From positions 176,035 through 240,034 of the forward strand of contig BDDD01002926.1 of assembly GCA_001972305.1 (NCBI GenBank): 64,000 nt of DNA. Direction: 5' to 3'. The position numbers were made by a program, and so were the translations under genes. Under the pieces are notes generated by a model. It was not told the DNA's origin and did no database searches. It was given only the letters and a program-made list of their open reading frames with translations. Of the stretch, positions 57,515 through 64,000 are shown one piece after another. Source of the DNA: Cephalotus follicularis (lineage: Eukaryota; Streptophyta; Magnoliopsida; Oxalidales; Cephalotaceae). The stretch's first letter is position 1, and each line of letters starts with the position of its first letter.

Positions 57515-57856
57515 GTTAAAAGACTCATAAATATAGTTCGAGGTATATGTTAATGAGCAACATGAATGAATGCATTATGATGCAGTACAGTATATATATA
57601 TATATGTATATATACCACAGTATAAGTCATTTCGAAAATATATACGTATTTGGCAAATATACATTTTCGTACAAATAATGATTTTAATAATCATACAAGC
57701 TTTTCAAAATGGTTAACACTTTTTTTTGAAATCAACCATAATGCAATTCACAGTAATAATGCAAACATATGCTCAGAATGCATCTACGATCGTTTCTAGA
57801 GTCGTTTCGAGTCTAACGGGTCCCATTCGTGTGAAACCTTTCCAAACAGAGGGATA

Positions 57857-59263
57857 AGCATCGATGTTTATCCCAAAGGCGTCGACGTCTTTACCTAAGG
57901 CGCCAACAATTCATACAGTTATTCCCAGGCGTTTTTGGACTAAAGACATCGATGCTTTTCCAAAGATGTCAATGTCTTTATGATACCAGAAGTTATCAGC
58001 TCGCGAATCTTGATTCTAGAGGGTAGAATCTGGCCCTTTAATCCTTCGTATAAACGAATCTCACCCTCTCAAAGTGTAACGCATGATACTGGTTAACAGG
58101 GGATGTAACCAGAACATCGTTTCACGAATAAAACATGCAATCACCAAAGGCAGTTCACCAACAATAGTAAACACTACTATTCTGCAATACCCAGAAAAGG
58201 CGTCGATGTCTTCCCAAAGACATCGATGTCTTTCGCATTCACACACGAAGGCATAACATTACTGTTCTACAATGCCCAGAAAAGGCATCGATGTCTTTAC
58301 TCAAGCATCGATGTCTTTCATATTTACACACGAAGGCATCGACGTCCTTATGTAGGCGTCGATGTCTATCCAACCCAGAACGTTTTCTCCATAGTTTTAA
58401 CACACCAAGCCATTATCAAATCCATCCTTTACACAAACCAGTTCACACATTCATGTAATCACACATGCATGGTTACTCCGTATTTCACTTTAATCATCAC
58501 AGAAGTCCAGAGATTACAATTGGCCCATTAACATGCAATTCATCAATGGAATTCATTATCTTAGAACTCAAAAAGCATGTATAAGAATCATCACTTTCCC
58601 CTACCTTGTTGTTCCAAGTTAGGAACTAGAAGGTCCACCTCTTTTCGTTCCAAACTGGTTACAGCAGCCTCTAGGTCCTTCCCGTTGCTGCAGCCACCAG
58701 CTCCAAGTTCCAAGCTCCAACCAAGTTCAACAATGGTGGTTCTCTCTTTCTCCCACTCACTGGTTTCCTCCTCTTCCTTTCCTTTGGTGTTTTAAACGAG
58801 AGAGAGAGGTGGGGAGGGGGTTGTTCTTATGCAGATGGCTCCCTCTCCCTCTTTCTCCCTGCATTCAATGAACACTCTCGTGTTCTCTCCCTCTTTCCCA
58901 GTGAAATTCTGCATTTCATTTTGTCTCCTTCTCAAGTTCTCTGCAGGTTGCAAGCACACCCACACTTGTCATGTTCTTCCTCCTTCCTCAGTCATGCAGG
59001 TCAGAAGGCCATTATGCATGATCAACACGTCTCCTTCCCGTGCCTCAAAAATTGCCCCATTGCATGTTATTCTGTCAGTTGATAACGTGACTGATATCCT
59101 TTTCAAAGACGTCGACGTCTTCCATAGACGTCGATGTCTTTTCCCTTTTTATACGTGGGGGCCGATGTCTTTGCCTACATTGACGTGCATGTACATGCAT
59201 CCACGTACGACTTTGCTCCCATAGGCGTCGACGTCTTTCCAATGACATCGACTCGTTTATATC
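57857..59263. repeat. Three GTCGAC-core palindrome clusters in the B 5' LTR
   Basis: Same positions as in the 3' LTR. Comparing copies shows single C/T or G/A differences inside the motif (for example ACGTCAACGTCTT in the 3' copy near 52069 against ACGTCGACGTCTT near 59109), as expected if these CpG-containing motifs decay by transitions. Confidence 0.85.
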
Positions 59264-59431
59264 AAAACTGCACCGTTTTGGTTTGAACATACATATTCCT
59301 TTCTCCCAAGAAATGTTTAGGGTTTGGTAACATTATTTAGGCAAAATCTCCAACTTTTTATTAATTCAAGCATACGATTACATCTTAGAATGAAATGTTA
59401 CAAAACGAAAAATACCGGGCATTACACGAAC

Positions 59432-59714
59432 TAAATGACTGCGGCCTCTGCTTTTGGAACCGCTCAAGCCAGACATATGCAGGAGTGTCGGGCCGGTCCC
59501 CAGTTTCTCTACCAACTTAAACATCAGCCGGTGCATTTTTCGCCGCGACTTGCTCTTGGCGTCTTTGCCCTTGATTTTGCATAGCATGAATCAGTCGATC
59601 TATTTCTTGAGCAACTACCTGTCGCACTAACTCTTGAACCGTAGGTTCGTTTCGCACTTTTTCACGAGCCTCAGTTGGTTCATTTCCTTGTGGGGTATTC
59701 CTTGCTCGTACCAT
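59432..59714 (-). pseudogene. Gag of element A, 5' part
   Basis: Begins at the ATG at 59714 (MVRARNTPQGNEP), with a likely coiled-coil stretch (VQELVRQVVAQEIDRL). An in-frame TAA at 59517-59519 interrupts it. It continues through PAYVWLERFQKQRP to the B insertion. Without B and one CGAAC the frame runs on into 49605, so B entered a gag that was already in this frame. Confidence 0.88.
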
Positions 59715-59870
59715 CTACGAAACATAAATCCAAAACATAACACAACAACAAAGAAACCAAGGTCGAAACAACAAACACGTTAGAAAGATCACAACAAAAA
59801 TCCTAACCCGATGTCTACCCAATCTTACAGGTCAAACCTAGATAGGTCTTCTAAGGAAAGAAAAACCTGT
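59715..59870 (-). other. 5' leader of element A
   Basis: Untranslated stretch between PBS and gag, partly homologous to the leader of L (7820-7890). Confidence 0.65.
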
Positions 59871-59882
59871 GCTCTGATACCA
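59871..59882 (-). promoter_or_regulatory. Primer-binding site of element A
   Basis: The minus strand reads TGGTATCAGAGC, 4 nt from the LTR end at 59887. Confidence 0.92.
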
Positions 59883-59886
59883 TCTC

Positions 59887-62853
59887 TGTAACACCCCCGA
59901 ACGGCGGGAGTCCTTACCGGTTCATAGTCCGAAACTAAACATAACCTATCTTATAACATGGTTCAATTTTATTCTTTTTATAAAAAGATTAACTCATCTT
60001 TTATTCAAATTGCGTGATGGTCTAAATATAACATTTATAATCTAAGACATAGTATGAAAACCTTATTCATAATATGAAAACTTAAACATAAACCAAAAAC
60101 TGAAACATAATCCAAAGTCATAACTAAAAGGCATAACAATGTTCAAAAGAGGTCCCAACATGACCATATAATAACTAAACTTAAACGAATTTATCTCCTT
60201 GATGATCCTTAAACATAGGTGACATCTCGCTCATCACACATTGCCCGGATGTTGTCCCAGAATACCTGCCGCATGGAAACAAAAACGCGGCTGAGCAAAC
60301 CTCAGTACGGATGTGGAATCATAAAACATAAAACGATAATTTAAAAGATAAAAAAATACCTGAACCTCTAAATATCATATACCTTATACATAAAATAATT
60401 TAACATTATTTTCAAAAGCGAAGGTAAGTAACATAAAACGATAATTTAAAAGATAGAAAAATACCTGAACATTTAAATATCATATACCTTATACATAAAA
60501 TAATTTAACATTATTTTCAAAAGCGAAGGTAAGTAATCATACATTCAATTCAAAACGAATATCCAATTTTCAAAGCGTTTTTTTTTTCAATTTCAAAACA
60601 TAATCCAAGTTCAAAATCCCAAAACATATTCAAAACGAAAAACAAACAGAGACTTATCCGATTCCATAATCTCATCTCAGAGATCCAAAGCGCATACACA
60701 TATGCGTAATTGCAAGGGGTTTGCAAGGCCCACATGCCAAACGGAAGGACGTGTACGGTACTACACAATCAATCCCCAGAATCCATATCATATCACATGT
60801 CATATACTAGAGTCGACCCATACGCCTCTATCACACATATTGGATCCATAAGTCCACCTCATGGGACTTATTCATAACATAGAGAGACGTCGTAGTCAAA
60901 TCACACTGCTACGGAAGTGTCATGTCCACGTGCCAGGCCTACGACATGCCTATGGTACCTCAATAGGTAGGAAATATCTCTGTGTATATCCTTATTTCAA
61001 AAACATTGCTTTATTTCTAAAAAAAATTTAAAAATGTAAACACATTTTCTAAACATTTTCTGGACATAGCAAAATCATTACATAGCATCAACTCATTTAT
61101 TTTCCACTGTAAAGAGATGATCATTTCATAACATATCGTAACGTATCTTAGCATAAAAATAAAGTTAGGAACATTTAATTTCATAAAATGTCAAAAACCA
61201 ACTTATTTCTGAAACATATCATAAAACATAACCAAGTCTATAAAATGAGATCATAGAATAAAACTGGTTTTTAGTTTGATAATCAGATAGCCAAGGAACG
61301 ATAGAAATCTGTACTTTAATCATAAAAAAAAAGTGGAACGGGATAGTTCCAAAGCAATCAGATAGCCAAAGAGCAGAAAATCCGTACATTATTCATAAAG
61401 TAAAACTATCTTTTATTTACTACAGTAAAACCAATAGGAGGGTATCAAGGAACGAAAATCCGTACCTTAAGCGATCACAACAAAGATAGACGAATTGATC
61501 GACAATTTTAAAAGTCCCTCGAAGCACAAAAATCTAAAAGATACAATATCATTCATATAAGGATTCAAAAATCACTTCCAAACATCAAACAGTAATTTAG
61601 CATTGTCAAAAGCATACTCCAAATCATTACAAAATCAAACGGATAACAAAACTTGAAACCAGAAAATTTACTGTACAGAACCAACCGACTGTATCAGAAT
61701 CCAGTCAACTGTTCAAAGGTGGCAGTCGACTGTATTGCATAGGTAGCCGACTACTCAAACTGGGTTAAATCCAGTCGACTGTGACAGGGGGTCCAGTCGA
61801 CTGTGTAAGGTAACCAGCCGACTGTTTCTTAAGACAGCCGACTACACAAGGCGAAACAGCCGACTGTTCTGTTCGACAGAACAGCAAAACACAGCAGTTT
61901 CAATGCAATTTTTCTGTCAAACTTCCAATATTACAATACCAGATGATCTTAAACACTTACATAGGACTTATGCAACTTAACTATTGCATTCAAACACAAG
62001 GAATCATGCCATGGTGATCATACTTATAGAGACAATTTTCAAATTCATTGTATACTTAACCATATGATCAATTTTCTGTCTATTGTCATTATCTTTTATC
62101 AAATCAGTATGTAGTATTTACCTAATGCATGTTGACAAGTTTAGAAGCCATGACACAACTTAGAGTTGCAGGAAATAAGAACCAAAGCATACTAGCAACC
62201 AACATGCAATGGATTTTGATAACCTTAAAACAAAACTAAATGCTAAACCAAAACAGTGGAGAATAACAAACCTGATTGTATAGACAAAGAAGCACAAAAC
62301 AGGCTCCAAGTTATGCAGGTTCGGCTACCAGGAGAGAGATAAACAATGGAGGCACAAACAATGGGCATATAGCATACTTAAACAAGAATAAAGGCAATTT
62401 AGGTCATGGTAAGGTAAAAAGGGAATCGAAAATCTGATATAATGTGACAAGAGGGCTGAATTTCGGGATTGAGGGAGAAAATTGAGGGAGAAAATCAGTT
62501 TTGTGAGGGAGAGGGAAGAGACTTACGGGAGAGGGAGAAGAGAATTAGAAAGTAAATAGGTTTTAAAAAGCATAAATGGATTTATTCCCTAAATAAATAA
62601 TTTTTCCATAATGCATTATTCTTTATTTCCAATTAAAACACTTTTACCATATTCTTATTTAAAACTAATTTAAAATACAAAACAATAAACTTTGCTTTTC
62701 TAACAATCATATTCTAATAAATATGAAAAGCCCCAAGTTACAATCATATAGCCCAAAGAACACATTATGTAACCCAAAACAAATTATGCCAACACAACCA
62801 AATAAATCAAATTTAAAATCCGAAAATATGCACACGAAAATCGGGGTATTACA
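59887..62853 (-). repeat. 5' LTR of element A (2.97 kb)
   Basis: Ends TGTAACACCCCCGAACGG and CGGGGTATTACA, collinear with 45656-48636 throughout. Hairpin at 60291-60305, 105-bp duplication near 60326-60536, CAGTCGACTG cluster at 61682-61872. Confidence 0.93.
61682..61872. repeat. GTCGAC-core palindrome cluster in the A 5' LTR
   Basis: About ten copies in the same order as 47448-47660. At 61725 this copy has CAGTCGACTGTA where the 3' LTR has CAGTCGCTGCA, so the 3' copy lost one site. Confidence 0.85.
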
Positions 62854-62858
62854 CTTGG

Positions 62859-63860
62859 GATGTTCAGACTCTGAGAAAGTTGTCTTCCCTGCTTATATGT
62901 TACAGGGTGAGGCATAACATTGGTGGAGGATGGTTGAGCTCTCCTTGGAAGAATCGGGAATACCCAATTCATGGGACATGTTTAGAACAGAGTTCAATGA
63001 GCAGTATTATCCTGAGCCTAAAGTTGATAAGAAGGAGGCCGAATTTCTTGGTCTAACTCAAGGCAGTATGTCTGTGGCCCAATACGAGGCCAAGTTTATT
63101 GAATTGTCAAGGATAGCTCCGCATATGGTTGGCATGGAAGCAAGGAAGGCTAAGAAGTTTCTTGGTGATATTAGGCAGAGGCTAGTACTGTTGAAGCTGA
63201 AATCCTTCTTTGAGTTGGCTAGCAGAGCCAGAGATATTGAGGTTGTATCTGAAGAACTGCGTAATTTACTAGTAGTAGCAGACCTACTTCTTCAGGATGG
63301 CAGTCAAGGAGGAGTTCTGAAAGCAGTAACAAGTTCCAGAGATCTGGGAACAGCAGTCCTGGTCAGGGTGGCTCACCTTAGAGTGTCAGCAGTCCACCTG
63401 ATTTTTCTAGTCAGAGAGGACAGTCCAAAGGGTCGCAGCAGAGGGGTAGATGACATAGCTCCCAGCAGAGGGAGCAGAGGAGGACATCTTCTTGGGAAGG
63501 TCGTTCTAGACTTTCCAGTGGTGGTGGCCAGGCTTCTACTGAGCAGTGTGTGCACTGTGGACGCACTAACCACACATCGGATGATTGTTGGTGGAGAGCT
63601 GGTAAATGTATGAGTTGTGGGGCTACAAATCACATAGCCAGAGAGTGTCCTTTTGCCAATATGCTTCAGGGAGTCAGCAGAGGTAGAGTTCAGGTAGATC
63701 TTAGGGAGGTTCCCAACAGAACTTGAGTAATTGTTTCCAGCAGAGCCGTGGTTCTGGACAGCAGCAGCAAGGCCGTCCTAGCACCAGTTCACCTTCTGTG
63801 GCAAGGAGAGATCATGGCAAGTAGCCTATGGGATTGACGCCTACTGTGCAGGGTAGGGTA
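62859..63860 (+). pseudogene. Gag of element C, 3' part
   Basis: Resumes C gag after element A: GCSDSEKVVFPAYML, HWWRMVELSLEESG, MSVAQYEAKFIELSRIAPHMV, close to the capsid of element I. A TAA lies just before HWWRM (62917 region). The frame changes near 63275. In the new frame the nucleocapsid has two zinc knuckles, CVHCGRTNHTSDDC (63547) and CMSCGATNHIAREC (about 63610-63650), followed by Ser/Gln-rich sequence. Cut at 63908 by LTR N before any pol sequence. Confidence 0.87.
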
Positions 63861-63908
63861 TATGCTATGGATCAGAGTGCTGCAGGAGGATCTACATCAG
63901 TGATAAGA

Positions 63909-64000
63909 TGTAATACCCTGCTTGTTCGTATGTGTTTTACGGACTTTTTATGTGTTTGCTTTCGGGCTTTTTAATTTTGTTTAATTTTAAAGCCCGGTTG
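63909..64000 (+). repeat. Start of another chromovirus LTR (N)
   Basis: Begins TGTAATACCCTGCTTGTTCG; resembles the reverse complement of the L LTR outer end (10620-10706), including TTTCGGGCTTTT. It runs off the window, so size and completeness are unknown. Confidence 0.65.

Larger units (their letters stand above)
49611..59426 (-). mobile_element. Chromovirus element B, structurally complete, inserted in A gag
   Basis: A 9.8-kb minus-strand element flanked by CGAAC (49606-49610 and 59427-59431): 5' LTR 57107-59426, PBS 57092-57103, short leader, one gag-pol frame 56995-52433, PPT, 3' LTR 49611-52387. The domain order gag, protease, reverse transcriptase, RNase H, integrase, chromodomain and the PPT style place it in the Tekay/Del group. 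Seven in-frame stops mean it cannot make its own proteins. It is the youngest insertion of the C-A-B stack. Confidence 0.94.
57107..59426 (-). repeat. 5' LTR of element B (2.32 kb)
   Basis: Ends TGTCACACCCCATT and CCGGGCATTACA. Collinear with the 3' LTR with few substitutions and one 457-bp deletion (after 57620). Hairpin at 57490-57514. Palindrome clusters at 57857-57980, 58197-58375 and 59104-59263. A 131-codon ORF shared with the 3' LTR (58829 and 51791) is LTR sequence and not a known protein. Confidence 0.93.
45656..62853 (-). mobile_element. Chromovirus element A, gag-only derivative, inserted in C gag
   Basis: Minus-strand element with two LTRs (5' at 59887-62853, 3' at 45656-48636), PBS 59871-59882 and PPT 48637-48655, flanked by CTTGG (45651-45655 and 62854-62858). 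Net internal sequence without B is 1.43 kb and holds only gag: pol has been deleted between the nucleocapsid region and the PPT. Element B sits in its gag. Total net length 7.4 kb. Non-autonomous as it stands. Confidence 0.92.
28360..63908 (+). mobile_element. Chromovirus element C (family D), host of most nested insertions
   Basis: Plus-strand element: 5' LTR (28360-45007 with insertions), PBS (45015-45027), gag (45205-63860, split by element A), then cut by LTR N at 63909. Pol and the 3' LTR are outside the window or lost. The base before the LTR suggests a left target duplication TTCAT, but the right partner is not in view. Confidence 0.8.

Noticed and set aside
1..64000. tRNA, rRNA, snRNA or miRNA precursor genes
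   Set aside because: Looked for tRNA arms and long fold-backs by eye; the only tRNA-related sequences are primer-binding sites. A covariance-model scan would settle this.

Overview
The window is repeat-rich nuclear DNA of a flowering plant, most likely a eudicot. Its retroelement lineages are plant-specific: Athila/Tat-type and Tekay/Del-type (chromovirus) Ty3/gypsy, and SIRE-type Ty1/copia. Primer-binding sites complementary to plant initiator tRNA-Met recur. I found no host protein gene, tRNA or rRNA gene. Almost everything is LTR retrotransposon, mostly solo LTRs, truncated elements and elements nested in one another. Lineage names rest on motif recognition by eye, not on a database search. 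Letters A-N are working labels used only here.

Layout, left to right. 1-1276: 3' part of an Athila-like element (integrase, plus strand). 1277-5615: SIRE-type copia element on the minus strand, with both ends and the middle damaged, an RNase H remnant and an extra ORF. 5616-10706: chromovirus family L, an LTR fragment, an odd 30-bp repeat region, then PBS and a 2.8-kb 5' LTR. 10707-13021: 3' end and LTR of a Tat-type element. 13022-17710: family J LTRs and the last codons of a chromodomain integrase. 17931-27769: minus-strand element I (gag, PBS, 5' LTR). Its LTR carries solo LTR H, which carries solo LTR B3. 27770-28359: reverse transcriptase/RNase H scrap K, in which the later insertions sit.

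28360-63908: plus-strand element C. Its 5' LTR is split by solo LTR E (which holds D1, which holds F, which holds M) and by solo LTR D2. Its gag is split by element A, whose own gag is split by element B. B is the most complete element: two LTRs, PBS, PPT and a single 1,520-codon gag-pol frame broken only by in-frame stops. A further LTR (N) starts at 63909. Nine insertions have matching 5-bp target-site duplications read directly from the sequence, so the insertion order is firm.

The most unusual signal is shared by elements that are otherwise unrelated. LTRs of the copia, Tat and several chromovirus families each carry clusters of short self-complementary motifs around a GTCGAC core. The arms are family-specific: AAGAC/GTCTT in SIRE and B, AGC/GCT in Tat and D/C/I, ACA/TGT in A and H. 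In the SIRE and Tat LTRs the cluster lies directly upstream of a TATA box. Two further structural signals are small inverted repeats at a near-constant 332-404 nt from the inner LTR end in families L, A, B and H, and a nested hairpin with compensating base changes in the D/C/I LTRs.
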